Below are positions 11,161 through 24,262 of a stretch of 64,000 nucleotides of DNA, piece by piece. Positions within the stretch are counted from its first letter, which is position 1, and each line of letters begins with the position of its first letter. The notes beneath the pieces were generated by a model. That model made no database searches, had not been told where the DNA came from, and saw nothing but the letters and a program-made list of their open reading frames with translations. Position numbers and translations under genes: made by a program. Source of the stretch: Anoplopoma fimbria (taxonomy: Eukaryota > Chordata > Actinopteri > Perciformes > Anoplopomatidae); the NCBI RefSeq assembly GCF_027596085.1, contig NW_026553801.1:1-64000 (forward strand). Reading direction: 5' to 3'.

Positions 11161-14100
11161 TTTCTCTCGCCGTTATTATAGCTCACAAGAGCTTTGATTC
11201 ACATTTATCTTAAAGGTTTGCAATAACAATTAAAGTTGGAGCCATTAAACCCCTTCAATCCTGGCACCCGACAACACAACAAGATGACATTATCGATGTG
11301 TAACTTAATCCCAATGCTCTGCTCTGCTGTGATTTGTGTTTTCCGCCAGTCTTTCCTTTATTATGCCTCAAGCTAACACTGTGACGTTATCATGACGTCG
11401 GCATTAAGGGTTTATACCTCATTTACAGACTACAGAAGAGGTGGTGAGTGAGTGAACCCGTTAGGACTGACCCGAGGTCCTGGAGGCAAGCTAGAGCTCA
11501 CTTTCTGCTCTGTAGAGCAAACGTGTGATTTTAGACATTAGATCTGGTTTGAGAGCCGGTGGTATAATTGGTTTGCCCGGTTGAGGCAGGCGACATGGCA
11601 AGGCCTGGAGGATTAATTAGATAGCTGAGAATACTGAAACAACTTGTGAAGGCAACACGACTGGGATGTTGCTGCTGGGATTCCCTTAAGGAGTTCATCC
11701 AAATGTAAACACACTGGTTCACTCACATGGATGATGCACAAATACTAAGAAGGCTATTCAAATCATTTTAAAAAGTCCACTGTCAGGATAAACTTTAGGC
11801 TTGTAGCATTTTTTTTCAGTATGTAATCTGTTTGATATCTTGCACGTTTTTTAAAGGGCAAAGAAATACATACAATGTTACAACTGATGATTTAATTTTG
11901 CGTGTATGTCTTTTTATATTTTGGGTGTTTCATATATATAAATAATACCATGTGAGATTGGGGAAATGTTTGAAAACGAACTTGCAGAAACTCTGTCCTG
12001 CAACCTCTGCCGTGTTTTCAACTCCTGGGCTGACTTTCATGATGGAGTAGCAGCACCATCTACTGTTAAAGCAGGGTAGTAATAATGCTGTCACATCAGA
12101 AAACTGTGGAAAAACAGCCCAAAATACAAGAGAAAGGCATTCATCATTATGTGTCCCTGCATGTGGTCAATAATATCAGTTTAATTGCGTTAGGATGCAA
12201 ATCCATCATTGGAGATACATTTCTTTAGACTATAATATAGCTAAAAGACATTTATATTTATGTTTTTTTGATAATTAAAGCAGCTTTTCTAAACAGTTTT
12301 CTAAGAAAGATCATAATTTAGAAAAAAATCATCCATAATCAAAAGGTAAAAGACACAGTTAACAAAAAACGCGAACACCTTGATATAAAACTAAAGGTTT
12401 GTCATTTATTCTTTAAAAAAAACCAATAAAAGGCACAGTTTGAGAATATATTCATAACACAACACAAATCAAATCAACAGGAATTAATCCTACAGTACTG
12501 GCTCTATTTTTTTTATATAATTCAAGCCATTCAAGAGCAAATTAAGTACAGTACTATTGAACAAAGTCATAAATGAGGAAAAAATGTATACAAACTATTT
12601 TTATATTGAATGCATGAAGGCATTTCTGGAAAGTGTCTAGCTACTGGTTCTATTCTTGTACACAATAACTAACACAATAACTAACACTTGGATGAATCTG
12701 ATTTAAAAAAGATATAGATTTTAAACCATCTAGAGTTATTGATGCAATAAACATGTCATGTTAAATGTTCTTAAACCTTAAAAAATGTCCAGATATAAAA
12801 CAGCACCACAAAAAAAAGACTTTAAAAAAACAAAAACACAGCACCAACTGACACTAATAATCACAATGACCGATACCAGTCAGTCAAGCACTGGAGGAGT
12901 TGACGTTAGCACTGATCATTAGCACCATGTCGTATGTTTAACCACACGCCTAACGCTCAACAACACACGTGACGGCTGCCTGGATGAACCGAATCATTAC
13001 TGCTGCTGTCAGCCCTTCTCTCTACATAGTGTTGGACTTTCATTTATATTTATTTTGGACAGAAAAAAGGTTAAGAAGCACGAACTTGTTTGTAAATAAA
13101 AAGAACAATCCACAATTAATAGTACTCTAATACTCTAGTAAAGCTAGGGTTGGAGATCTTTTGATTGTTGACATGCTCATCACATCCTGACAGCAATTAA
13201 TGAATCAAATATAAAAAGTATCGGTATCAATGATGCTAGCTACCTTCATAGGAAAAAAGTTTGCAACACTAAGCTGATATTTTAGGTTGGATGATATTTT
13301 TAATCTAGCGTACATTTGCTAGTTTATCAAGATAACCAACTAGCTTTTAATAATGGAGCCATGCAAGTCACTCCATTTTCCACAACACTGTCCTGCAATT
13401 ATTTTAAAAGTTTTGTGTTAGTAAATTAAAAGATTCTGTCCACAAAGGAAGCTAGAGGGCTTTTTTTTTAAACAAAAAATAAAATATATTTTTTAATGTA
13501 GGTAACATGTTCTACAGAAACTGTTGTAATGTAATGCTGGTATGATGTCAATATATCTGTCAATCAATTTCATTGTCTGTCATTGCTGTGAACCATGCGG
13601 CACACACACAAATAAAGAATCCTGCTCAGAAGGCTTCAGGTCAAAAGTAAAGAGAGGAGTAAAGGTTGATTATGTTAAATTAGCATTCAGAGTAAAAAAC
13701 TATTTTAAGTTTTCAGATGATCACTAAAATACTTGTATCTATCTCAGAGTAAATCTAGTAAACTAAGACAACTGTTCAGGTAGCTGCCAGACTAGTTTTG
13801 CTTTATCTGTAGACACACATAAGCTGTGTTAACTTAGCTGACATAACTTGCTGAGGCAGCTGAGAACTGCTCTGGTTCTTCTTTAAATCCTAGACAGCGT
13901 TGTTAAAAGTAGCGTCACATAGAAAGTAAAGGTATAAGTTGAATATTGTGCACTTTTTAGGACAGCTTGCATTGAAACGTGTGCGTCTTGTAGGGAGACG
14001 CTATTCTAGAGTACACTAATTCCGACTCTTTTTTACTTTCGTTTTTTCCCCAAGAATCTTGTGTAATTTACTGACTTATAGTTACTGTCAACGTCCCATT

Positions 14101-14169
14101 AAACTGCCCTCCAACAATGTAAACTCTGAGCAGCCTTCGGGCGGTACAGTAACTTAAGGTTTAAATTGC
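11161..14169. other. AT-rich intergenic DNA downstream of spata18
   Basis: AT-rich with A/T runs and no recognisable exon, RNA gene or complete transposon. The nearest boundary is the presumed spata18 poly(A) signal at 14170. In human the next gene on this side is USP46, but no piece of it is visible here. Confidence 0.5.
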
Positions 14170-14175
14170 TTTATT
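14170..14175 (-). promoter_or_regulatory. Poly(A) signal of spata18
   Basis: TTTATT on the plus strand is AATAAA on the minus strand. It lies about 143 bp beyond the predicted stop codon, so it fits a short 3' UTR. Confidence 0.55.
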
Positions 14176-14317
14176 TGGTAAAAGCACATGTTTAACATAT
14201 AAAATCAGAATTAAAAAAAATACCTTAAACTTAATTTCACTGACATGAAGTACAGGTGTAAGTTCTTGTCCTGTTCACCGAGAGGCCAGAGTTCACAGAT
14301 GACTACATTTGAGGCGA

Positions 14318-17300
14318 TCAGGAGACAGACTTCTTCTGCTGTTAAATAACTAAAAGATAAAAAAAAAGACAATATTGTTATATATAATAACTATTTAGTC
14401 AAATTAAGAGAAAACAAATCCAAAGAAATACAGCTTAGATGTTGACGTACGTACCCTTAAGGCCACTGGTGTGCATGCATGTTAAGTGGAAATAATTAAT
14501 TGAGGAGCTGAGCAACAATAAACCAAAAAAAAGGATATTTCTGTTTGTCAAATATTATAGTGACTTACAAGAGTGCGAGTCGGGCTGAGAGAGCGAGATC
14601 GCACCGGGCTGGAGCTCCTGCTTCTACTCCACTGTGAAAAAAACACAACAAACAGACGCATCACTAACAAACACATGAGCCTCTTTATGCTCTCACTATT
14701 CTTTATACACCAGAGCACATTTAAATCAATGACTACGTTAACATGAACACTCATATTCCACTATTATTCCCATAGGACAATGTTCTGAATTTGATGTGAC
14801 TCATGTAAACATCATATTTTGTTTGGATATTCTGAGCTAGGCCTTTTTACGATTACGATATGTTGATGTTCTTCAGGTTTTAGGATCATTCTTTGTTCAT
14901 GTATACAGCTCATTCACTATATGAGTCTCTATAAAGGTTTCTACGTCTCCTTCCTGTTTACCAGCAGCTCTGTGAGTTGAACACAAACCAACTAGCTGGA
15001 GTAGAGATGCATGTCCAGAAGAACAGAAGGAGAAACACTCCTACTGTTAAACATCATGAAGGAGTTGGACATCAACAGGTTTTTAGGATATGAACAAATA
15101 TCTCAACGCCGACCTTTTAGAGAAGGTGTTTGAAGGAATGAAAGAGGGAGGCTGAGGTCACACGGACCAACAAGTCCTTCACCTCTGGAACACTTTGAAT
15201 AAATCATATTTTGATGCAAAGAAGCACACAGAAGAGAACGGCATCAACGTGGGATTCACTGGCCTCGGTGATGAGGATGAGGAGGAATGTGGTCGTTGAA
15301 AGTTAATTAGATTTTGCACAGCTGCATTAAAACAGGAATATTAGGTGAATATTCATTTTCAATACCCATGCAAACAGATTATTAGGAATATTGCCTTTTT
15401 CGGAATGAAGGGGAATAAACTGAATATTTGGTGCATGTAAACGTAGTCACTGGTGATGCGTTTGTAGTTTTATAGAACCAGTACCACAGCGCCCCGTCGG
15501 GTCACAGCCTCGCCCTTCACCACCACAGCGTCTCCTTCCACCAGAGACGGCCACACGTGGTACATCACCAGAGGAGCCGACGACTCAGAGTCATAGCTGC
15601 GACGATACCTGAAGAACAGAGAGGCAGAGTGAGAGAGGGGGACATATAGGAAAATATTATAACACAAAGGTAGGTCAGATGTAATCTGCACAGGGACAGC
15701 AGACGAAAAATTCCAAACTCCCTCGATAACTCTGACACATTTATTATTGTGGTGGAGACTGAAATGTTAATTAATTAATGTGCACTGTCCCTGATGATAA
15801 ACAGATAAATAATTGAATTTCCTGTTTTTGACGCAGTTCAAAATTAATTGAAGAAATAATTGTATTTTAAGTAATCCTCTTTCACAAACTTTTGCAGAAA
15901 ACTTTTACAGAGCCCATCCTTTTTTTATTATTTACTTTGATTATTTTAATTACTAATTTAAAGTATTTTCTTTTACCTGTAAGCCCATTTGTGGCAGTCA
16001 TGTTCTCAGATGTATTGTATGTTTTGTAGTCTAAGCAACAGCATTTTCTACAGACTGAACTTTTGAACAAAGGTTGATTAAATAAGATTTAAGTAGAATT
16101 AAACTACTTTATTTTCTTACATTTCACAGGTGTAAAGGCTTTGTTGTCACAGTACAAGATTGTGTTCAGGCACATGTTCATAATCGCCTGCTTGTGATAT
16201 GAAGTTATACTAAACATCGGAATAGGAGACTGATAATGGCAGTGTAATGTTTTCTTTTCTTTAGTGATTGTTTTTATATTTACAAAGTACAATGACCAAT
16301 GGTGTAATTTCATCACTCAATCAGTCAGTGTTAGTATTTTGCCTTTACAGCGCTGACTCCTGCTTTGCTGCACAAAGGCCTGTAGACTTTGAAACAGACA
16401 CAGTAATGTTCAAAGGACTGACTTTCTTTCGTCGTAGAGTTCTCCATCACTTGCAAAGGCCAAGTCCAGCGGTGGGTCCAACGTCTGCATGGCAAACGCC
16501 GACCTGCAGGTCTCCCTGATCAGGGTGCTGATGAGGACAAAGTCCACCTCTGGAGGGAAAGAGATCCGAGGGTTCACGTTCATGGCGTTGATCACATCCT
16601 GTGGAGATGAAACACACAGACAGAAGCATTTTCAGTATCAAACAAACTACAGGCATCTGTTGTTACACATGAGAGAGGTGTTTAATCCTACGTTGATGCT
16701 GGTCTGAATGTCATACAGGTCCAGGTTTCTGACGATGTAGTCCACGGCTGCATCCTCCAGATTCTCCATTCCAAAGTGGGACGAGCACAACGTCTTCCTC
16801 ACACGCAGCTTGAACTGACGGTAGGCCAGTTTTGCTGTTTTAAAGGATTCCTGAAAATAAAAACATTAATAACATTAACAGAGGCTGTTCAATTGCACGG
16901 TGGATTCAAGCTCTACTCAGGGAACGGGTGAATTGGGCAAACGTAAATTATAATGCTATCATGATGTGTTCAAATGGCATCTTGTAAAATGTAGAATTTG
17001 GTGAGAAACTTGAATTTATCCAGTTGTTTGAAGGAGATAAATGATAAGCTGTTAAACCATCTAACACTAGCTCTAAGCAGCTTTTTATACATAATTAATA
17101 CTACAAATAACAAGTTTTTCTTTAATCAAATACAAATAAAAGTTTTCTGCAAACCTAGCAAAAAGATAACATTTACAATTGTTGTCTCTTTGACTTTGTT
17201 ATGTAATTTATGTCTCTACCCCTTGAAAAGCAATTATAATAACTTGTTAAGAAAATCTAAAATAATCTGATAAATTGTGCAACGTACAAAAAAACCAACT

Positions 17301-20300
17301 ATACTGTGATATGCACTTTAGGCAATAAACCAACTTAGAGCTCATTTTCCCTGCATGCACTTGTGATCTGCTTATTTAGGTGGCTCTAAAATAAATAAGT
17401 CGTACCACAGCAGCAATGAAGATGATTTTCTGGACCATCTCTAAGTCATCGATGTAGCGTCGGAAGCATGCTCTGGGCCTCCAGACGCTCCACGGCGTAG
17501 AGGTCACTGAAGCGTGACACGAGGCGGGCGTAGCGGGAGGAGTTGGTGAGCTGAGCTCTGGTGGGAGACTCGCTCCTCATCGGGCTGGAGGAGCGACTGA
17601 GCCTCGGCAACGGGCTCGGAGAACGACTCCTCACCAACCTGAGAGACGGAGAGAGGAACACATCATCGCTGAGACCCTGTTCTGTGCAGTGGTGTCAGTG
17701 TGTGGAGAATAGTGGTGCAATGGATCAATAAAGTCACATATCGGATCAGCACTAAAAAGGGGAGCAAATATAACTTTTAAAGATCCCTGATCACATTTTT
17801 TACAGATCCCTTTGTTGTTTGATTATAGCCGCAAGGATCCAGAATATTTTTTTGTCAAAAATCAGTTTAACAGCTCAGACGTCAGTAAACCATCCAAAAT
17901 TCTAAGTTTTTTACTTTAATATAGTTATTTATAGTGTTTTTTTCTTCATAAAAATTGAATAAAAATTCAAAAGATAAGGAAATAAAAGATTGTATTTTTA
18001 TTGATTAATACAAATCTTTTTATTAGTAGCTTTATTTATGTAATATAATCTGCTTAAAGCTAGTGTTAGAAAGTTAAACCGCTCATAATTCATCTCTAAT
18101 ATCTATTCTATATTAATGTGAAAACATCTCCTTCAAACTACTGGATTTATTCAAGTTAATAACCTAAACTACTCTTTTTCCCTGAACAGAGCCTGAACGC
18201 ATCATAATGTAACATTTCTAGCTCTCCTCCTGTCAACTTAAACACAGAGTGGTTGTTTACAATGTAACATTATCAGAGATCGGTGACCGAAAAAGAATAA
18301 ATGATGTCCTGATCTCATATATATAACAATCGTCAGTCAAACTGTATTTCACACTGTGATCATTAGCCTTAAACTGTGTCATTAATCGTGTTCACATAGT
18401 GATCTGTTACACCACTAGTGTAGAGTGCAGGTGTACCTCTCCTGCAGCATGGCCTTGTCTGTGCTCAGGTAGGACACTTCGTCTCTCAGCAGGCGAATCT
18501 GACGCTCATAGTCATCGAGAGTCTCCAGCTTCCTCTTGTAGACCTCCACCTGCTCATGTGCTGATCGCAAACTGAAACACACAAACGCTTCACATCAACA
18601 GAGGAGCACACACTTTATATTGCATTTGAAAACCAATGTAGACCCCTTTTCTGGTTTTAAATCTGGTGACATATTTTTGTGGGTGGAGCATAAAGGCAGA
18701 ATAATTATGTGAACATAATAGCTAATGCTGGATAGAGAGTTTTGTTGCCTTATTTTTTATAATAGCTGGAGAAAATAGGAGTTTCCCTCACACCTGAAAG
18801 AGAAACAGGTGTGCATAGCAGAGACAAACTGAGGCATTATAAACCTTTAGATGCCAATAACTATCCTGCAGAAAAAGTTGCTATTCCAGCATTGGCAACA
18901 GTTGCCTACACTGCAGAGCAACCCAAAATAATCTGTCCAAGAGAGACAATATCAAGAAGGCTGTCCAGAGATAAAGAGACATTTTTGCTAAAAGTTTAGC
19001 TCACAACTGCAGTTACAGTTAGCAGAAGGCTAAACTATTTGCAACATTTTCTCTCCATCCTGGTTCAGCCTTCTTAGCAACAGTTTTTCTCCATCTCTGA
19101 AACGCTTCTTAGATATTGTTTATACCTTTTAAAAGGTATTATACTGCAGTTTAATATTTGACTGCATCACTCACTCTGCTCTCAGTTGCAGTATTTCATC
19201 TTCAGTGGCCAGCAGAGTGGTTGCTGATTTGTTCTTCGTATCATTCAGTTCCTTCTGAGCATCTTCCAGTCTGTTAAAACAAGGTGAGAGGATATAGATT
19301 TAAAAATAACATGTTCATGCAAAGATTATAAACAATTTGATTACATTGAAGGATGATAAATTATCATATTGAATTATCGCCCTGATTTTATCGCAATCCA
19401 GTTAAAATATTTGAACCCATCTATCTCTGTGAGCCTATACACACTGAATACAAAACTTTCATATTACACAGTCTGGCTATTTCTTCCACATGTTTAAATG
19501 TATCAAATGTTGCAAATCGATTAAAAACTAGCCAACCAATAGAATAATGACTTTTACTCGCAAAATCAATAGATTTTCTCTGAAACATCAGCTTGTACAT
19601 GCTGTGGAATTATGTGGGATTGCAATCAGAGCTGGGCAATAATTTAATATGATAATTTATTGTCTTTAAATGGAATCACATGGTGACAAAATCATACATG
19701 GAGATATCGTGATACACAATTATGTCGTCTATATTGATAATAAAAAGCACAGACTTAACTCCAATTTCTCCGAAGATTTTAATTGATAAAAATGAAGCTT
19801 TTGGGAAAACCCCAGTGTGGTTAAATCAAACTTTTGTTGTAATCTGATTTCTCTGTATTTATGTGCATGCATGTCAACAGAGTCAGCATATAGCTGGAAA
19901 TATTTCATATTTTTTTCTCCATCATTTCACTTGAAGCTGTTATGTTCATTTTGCACTAAAGTTCTTAATAAAATAAAAAATAAGTTTATTTTTCAAGTAT
20001 TTCATTCACACAGGAGCATAAACAAGAAAAGGCTTGACCATGTGATTATTTCATATGGACTATTTATTAATTGAATTAACATAAAAACATGCTATATCAT
20101 GATATATATATTGTTATTGAGGTATGATGATGATCTATGCTGAGATTTTGGCCATATTGTGCAGCACCAAGTGTGATTTATTCCCACAAATATTTAATGT
20201 TTTGGTCTTAAAGGACCTTTAAACTCACTCTGCTCTGGTGGAGTCCAACTGCAGACGAGTGGAGCAAAGCTTCTGGATGTCGCTGTCGTGGGAGGAAGAG

Positions 20301-22719
20301 AGCTCCCTGATCCTCCGGTCCTTTTCCACCGAGTCCTGATAACAAATGACAAATGATACACAGGAACCACAAAACTAGATGACAATAATTGAGGATAATT
20401 ATTTGAATTGGTTTAAAGTGTTTCCATCTACAGCGTAGTGTCGATTTTGTTGGATGTATGAGATAATCTGTGTTATTAAACTTAGTAACGGATGATGTCA
20501 CCTGGATGAGCTGCAGGCTGGTGTCATCGGAGACAGAGGGCCTCGCCATTGAGAAACAGGTCCCGAGCCACGGCAGCAGGCGTGTCTTGAGAGTGTCCAC
20601 TCCACCATAGTGTCCTCCTGAGTCAGGAGAGTAGAAACAGAGTGTGAGTGTTGAATAGCTCAAGAGTGATCATAGCCTCTTAAACATAGACTGTGTGTAA
20701 GACGTGGACGTAGTCATCGTGACGTCATTGATTTGTGGACTGCAGATTTTGCCGTCGCCATGTTGTTGTTTTTTTACGCCAATTAAAGAAAGGAGTGACA
20801 TAGAAACGCTGTTTACGTCTCTGGTGTCGACCTGTCAATCAGTGTGTAGTGTTTACCTGCATTGACTCTGATTTAGTAATCAGGTAAACATGCAGGACCG
20901 AAAAGACTGTAGGGAGTGCTGAATATTTAAGAAACCTTTGGGAAATGAGAATGTTTTCACAGAAGTCATGGGGAAGTTTGTTTGCTTAATTTGCAAGGAA
21001 CCCATTGCAGTAATGTTAGAAGACACTAGAAACACTGTTTTTTTTTGCGACATGAGTGATTAAAAACTACACTTTTACTATTGTTTGACCTGTTACTACT
21101 TTATATTGTTCTGGACATGGACAGCAATCAAAAAAGTATATAAGATAGTTGACGTCGTGACTTCAACCATTGGTTTGTAAACTGATGTTTTGAAGCCTCG
21201 AGAACGACGATTTGGCCGTCGCCATCTTGGCGTTTTTGCAACCAATTTATGGACCCTACCATAATTTGACTGCGAAGGAGTGACGTAGAGACGCCGTATA
21301 CGTCTCTGGTGTGGACCTGTCAATCAGTGTGTAGCCCCGCCCTAAAGCATCCCCTGCTTTATGGTCTGTTTGACTCTAAATGGAGCATCATTTACTAAAT
21401 GAACATCATGCTGTATTGAAGAAGACTTGAAACTAGAGATTGAGACCATAAACTCATGTTTACAATGTTTACTGAGGGAATAAATCAAGAGAGAAGTAGA
21501 GTCATTTTCTCATAGACTTCTATACAACCAGAGGAGTCGCCCCCTGCTGGACAGGAGAGAGAATGCAGCTTTAAAGCATTTTAACATCGGCTTCTCTCTG
21601 CAGAACTGTTTGTTTGCCGCCTGCTTTGTAAATGAGAAAAATAATAATAATATCTCACCTTCAGCAGCAGCGAGGTTGAGGATGGCGAACAGTTGGCCCT
21701 GGATCTTGGCGGTTAATTCAATCAGCTCACAACATCTATTTAGATTCTGATCGCAGGAATTAATCTGGAGGATAAATATGACAAACAGAAGGACAAATCT
21801 TTTTAATTTATTTCAATTAGATCTTCCCCCTCAACTGGCAGATCTATATTCTACTGAGTGCACATTTCTTGTTTTTAAAATGTGCACTATAAATTACATT
21901 ACATTACAGTCATTTAGCAGACGCTTTTATCCAAAGCGACTTACAATCAGTAGTATATTACATATCAATAAATAAATAAATGTGACTTGACTGACTAGAA
22001 TAAAATTTCAAAAAAATAAAAAAAGAGAAAGAGAAAAGTATTTATGTTTTTAGCTCACTTTTAAAAAATAATAAAAATAAAATGTAATTTTTCACATTTT
22101 TCACATTTAAAGTATAACCTTAAAAAAACACTATTCTTGAGGTTTAGACAGTTCACTTCCGGTCCTTCTGCAAGTGTAGCCACACTACCGGAAGTAGTAT
22201 CAGAGGACGTGAACCATCTTAACACAGTAGATGATCTTTGGAGTAGTCCAACCGTAGCCATGGCGACCGGCGTCCATGGCAACCAAACTCAACTTAAACA
22301 AGTGCATTCCTTCACTGTTTTAAATAATAATAATAATAATAATTAATGCATCCTAAAAAATAACAATGTGCATCGATTGAAATATTCACAATTCAAATAA
22401 TAACAGTTAAAAAATAAAGAATATAAATAAAAAAATAAATAAAAATGAAAAAATAAATGTAAATTGACACAAAGCAATTAATTATTTCTGCAGGATTTAA
22501 GATTGGATTTAATTTGTACACATATATGATTTTTAAGCCCCTAATTTAATAAAGTGAAACAGATATTGAGGCTGATTTAGGTGCATTGATCAGGAGGTGC
22601 AAAGGTCAGATTTAAGTCATTCATAAACTTACATGGTAGTCTCTGTGCAGGCCCTCCAGCTTCTCCTGCAGGACGCTGAAGGAGGCCGTGTGGGTCAGTC
22701 TCCTCAACGTGTCGGCCAT
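14318..22719 (-). CDS. spata18: spata18, mitochondria-eating protein (Mieap)
   Basis: Twelve coding exons on the minus strand, all phases consistent: 22633-22719, 21659-21764, 20502-20617, 20229-20335, 19175-19270, 18437-18571, 17406-17638, 16692-16850, 16423-16598, 15485-15608, 14569-14631, 14318-14338. The protein is about 473 aa (human about 538). It starts [21 protein letters not shown] coiled coil spans exons 4-6, an SRSPSP-rich linker lies in exon 7, and the conserved C-terminal region follows ([48 protein letters not shown]), ending in an RS-rich tail. The family acts in mitochondrial quality control: it oligomerises, binds cardiolipin, and is p53-induced in mammals. Exon 7 carries an extra base near 17461-17466; dropping it restores the conserved RRYIDD reading and all later phases. 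Exon 9 uses a GTCAGT donor. The last small exon is the least certain. Head-to-head with sgcb. Confidence 0.9.
14990..15295 (+). pseudogene. Myb/SANT-like domain transposon relic in spata18 intron 10
   Basis: The plus strand shows pieces of a Myb/SANT-type DNA-binding domain of the kind linked to Harbinger elements. In order they are [18 protein letters not shown], then after a shift [16 protein letters not shown], then after another shift [15 protein letters not shown]. At least two frameshifts and internal stops break the frame. An Asp/Glu run follows (DEDEEEC-like coding near 15270). It is a decayed fragment, not a gene. Confidence 0.6.
17461..17466 (-). other. spata18: Frameshift in spata18 exon 7
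   Basis: The minus strand reads ATG CTT CCG ACG. The family needs a codon pair for Leu-Arg-Arg here, which appears if one T is removed. Without that correction the frame stops eight codons later, after MLPTLHR. Sequence on both sides is otherwise well conserved. Confidence 0.8.
18640..19060. repeat. Dispersed repeat, copy 2, in spata18 intron 5
   Basis: Second copy of the repeat at 10645-11160, in the same orientation. It shares TTCCAGCATTGGCAACAGTT and TTAGCAGAAGGCTAAACTAT. The identity is patchy, which suggests age. Confidence 0.65.
20690..21577. repeat. Compound dispersed repeat in spata18 intron 2
   Basis: A half copy (20690-20860) and a full copy (about 21110-21577) of a fish repeat surround a transposase relic. 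The full copy contains GTCTCTGGTGTGGACCTGTC, GCCCCGCCCTAAAGCATCCC and AGGAGTCGCCCCCTGCTGG. Near-identical right halves occur at 26918-27191, 34094-34391 and, inverted, 47917-48187. Confidence 0.8.
20890..21030 (+). pseudogene. BED-type zinc finger transposase relic, copy 1
   Basis: The frame from ATGCAGGACCG reads KDCREC, a stop, then [14 protein letters not shown] and [15 protein letters not shown]. The CLIC pair with KEPIAVM resembles the start of the BED-like finger in hAT-derived proteins such as GTF2IRD2/ZBED relatives. The finger is cut before its His pair, and an in-frame stop is present. A second copy is at 26769-26885. Confidence 0.6.
21893..21968. repeat. Common teleost repeat (CAGACGCTTTTATCCAAAGC)
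   Basis: Short copy with CATTTAGCAGACGCTTTTAT and AAAGCGACTTACAATCAGTA, in spata18 intron 1. A longer copy of the same family is at 63248-63485. Confidence 0.7.
22320..22345. repeat. (AAT)n microsatellite
   Basis: Run of AAT trinucleotides in spata18 intron 1, followed by A/T-rich simple sequence to about 22460. Confidence 0.9.
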
Positions 22720-23299
22720 GATCCACTCACTAATGCACAGAGGTTTTGTTTTTTTTAATGCAACCCCAGGAGGAGGACAGCAGCACCCACTGGCTGCAGG
22801 CTCGAAAGGAGGAGTGCAGTAAAATAAAGTCCTTCCTCCACCTAAACGACCAAGCACCGCCTCAGTTGTGGCAACCGGTGGAGGTTCTGTTTTGAGCCTG
22901 TGTGGGATTAAAACGGATTATAATATAATGCTTAATGTAATCACACGTGCAGGGATGTGTTGTTATGGTTTTAAATGCACTACTAAATGATCCAACAAGA
23001 TGCATCCTCCTCTTGGTGTTTATTTTATTTTGAACACATTTTTATTTATTTGTAAGTGTGTGTTTTATATCCCTGCACTACTTTTGTTTACCTCTGCTCT
23101 TTGATAGAATATCTAACAGATCACTGAATAATTTAAGCTTTAAACAAAGAACAAGGATCAGATAAGAGGTATTGTATTATTATAGCTTTACTATACTGTT
23201 TTCACATTTCCCTTGAAATATTTATATACAATACAACTTTATTAATCCACAATGGCAATTTGATTTTGGGCATGAACAGAAACAGACAATATATATATA

Positions 23300-23735
23300 T
23301 ATAAATTAAATTAAAGATAGGATGCTTTATTGTTATTACATATTAAACAGCATGACATTTTGACAATCAGCTCCACTTGGCAGCTTATATATATATATAT
23401 ATATATTTAAATACATATACAGTACCAGTCAAAAGTTTGACACACCTTCTCATTCAACTACTTTGAAGAATGTAAAATATAAAACATATTCTGGTTTGTT
23501 GAGCATTTGTTTGTTTACCACATAATTCCATATGTGTTCCTTCATAGTTTGGATGTCTTCAATATTAATCTACAATGTAGAAAAAAATAAAAATAAAGAA
23601 AAACCATTGAATGAGAAGGTGTGTCCAAACTTTTGACTGGTACTGTATAAATTAAATGAAAGATAGGATACTTTATTGTTATTACACATTAAACAGCACG
23701 ACATTTTGACAAACCACTCCACTTGGCAGCTTATA
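23300..23735. repeat. Direct repeat pair (about 95 bp) around a MITE
   Basis: 23300-23390 and 23648-23735 are near copies (AAAGATAGGATGCTTTATTG and AAAGATAGGATACTTTATTG, both ending CCACTTGGCAGCTTATATA). The MITE at 23420-23645 sits between them. Confidence 0.8.
23420..23645. mobile_element. Tc1/mariner-type MITE, 226 bp
   Basis: Perfect-looking terminal inverted repeats, CAGTACCAGTCAAAAGTTT at the left and AAACTTTTGACTGGTACTG at the right. Each is flanked by TA, the Tc1/mariner target duplication. No transposase frame is present, so it is non-autonomous. Confidence 0.9.
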
Positions 23736-24059
23736 TAGATATATTTAAATATATATATATTTATATAAATATAAATGTTATAAAATGTACATTAATGCAC
23801 ATAAAATAATTTAAAAAACAAACTTGAATGGACCACAGATGGATGTAACAATTTACATTATTGCACTATAATAATAGTAATATTAAGAATAGAGTTAAAG
23901 TTATTCAGTTGTTAGAATTAATTAACAGCGTAATATTTGCAAAATAAAAAAGGGTAATGTCTAGCAGAGAAATAGGTTAGCTACACCTGAGTTTTATCAT
24001 TTTCATTGGTTACATTCTCCTGATCACATCTGGAGAAGCTACACACTCAATATTTTATG

Positions 24060-24262
24060 ATCTTTCAATGTTCAAATCAGAAATCAAAACTCACTTCTTC
24101 AAAACTGCTTTTAATGTCTGACTAATGCTGTGTTTTAAGTTTTAAGTTTTTAGTGTGTAGCTCTTAATGATGATTTTAAATGTCTGTAAAGCGTCTTTGA
24201 GTACTCTGAAAAGCGCTCTATGAATTAGATGTATTATTATTATTATTATTATTATTATTAGA
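24060..24262 (+). mobile_element. L2-like LINE 3' end
   Basis: The plus frame reads SMFKSEIKTHFFKTAFNV then stop, matching the extreme C-terminus of fish L2-type ORF2 (FKSxLKTHLF). It is followed by the usual 3' tail with AAGCGTCTTTGAGTACTCTG and a terminal (TTA)n run. Confidence 0.75.

Noticed and set aside
1699..14169. usp46, the next gene in the human order
   Set aside because: No USP catalytic or C-terminal peptide was recognised in any frame.
20208..20663. 151-codon minus-strand frame
   Set aside because: Read-through of spata18 exon 3 and its intron into exon 4. Only the exon parts are conserved.
23260..23290. p53 response element near spata18
   Set aside because: GGGCATGAAC is only a near half-site. 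The last bases do not fit, and no paired half-site follows.
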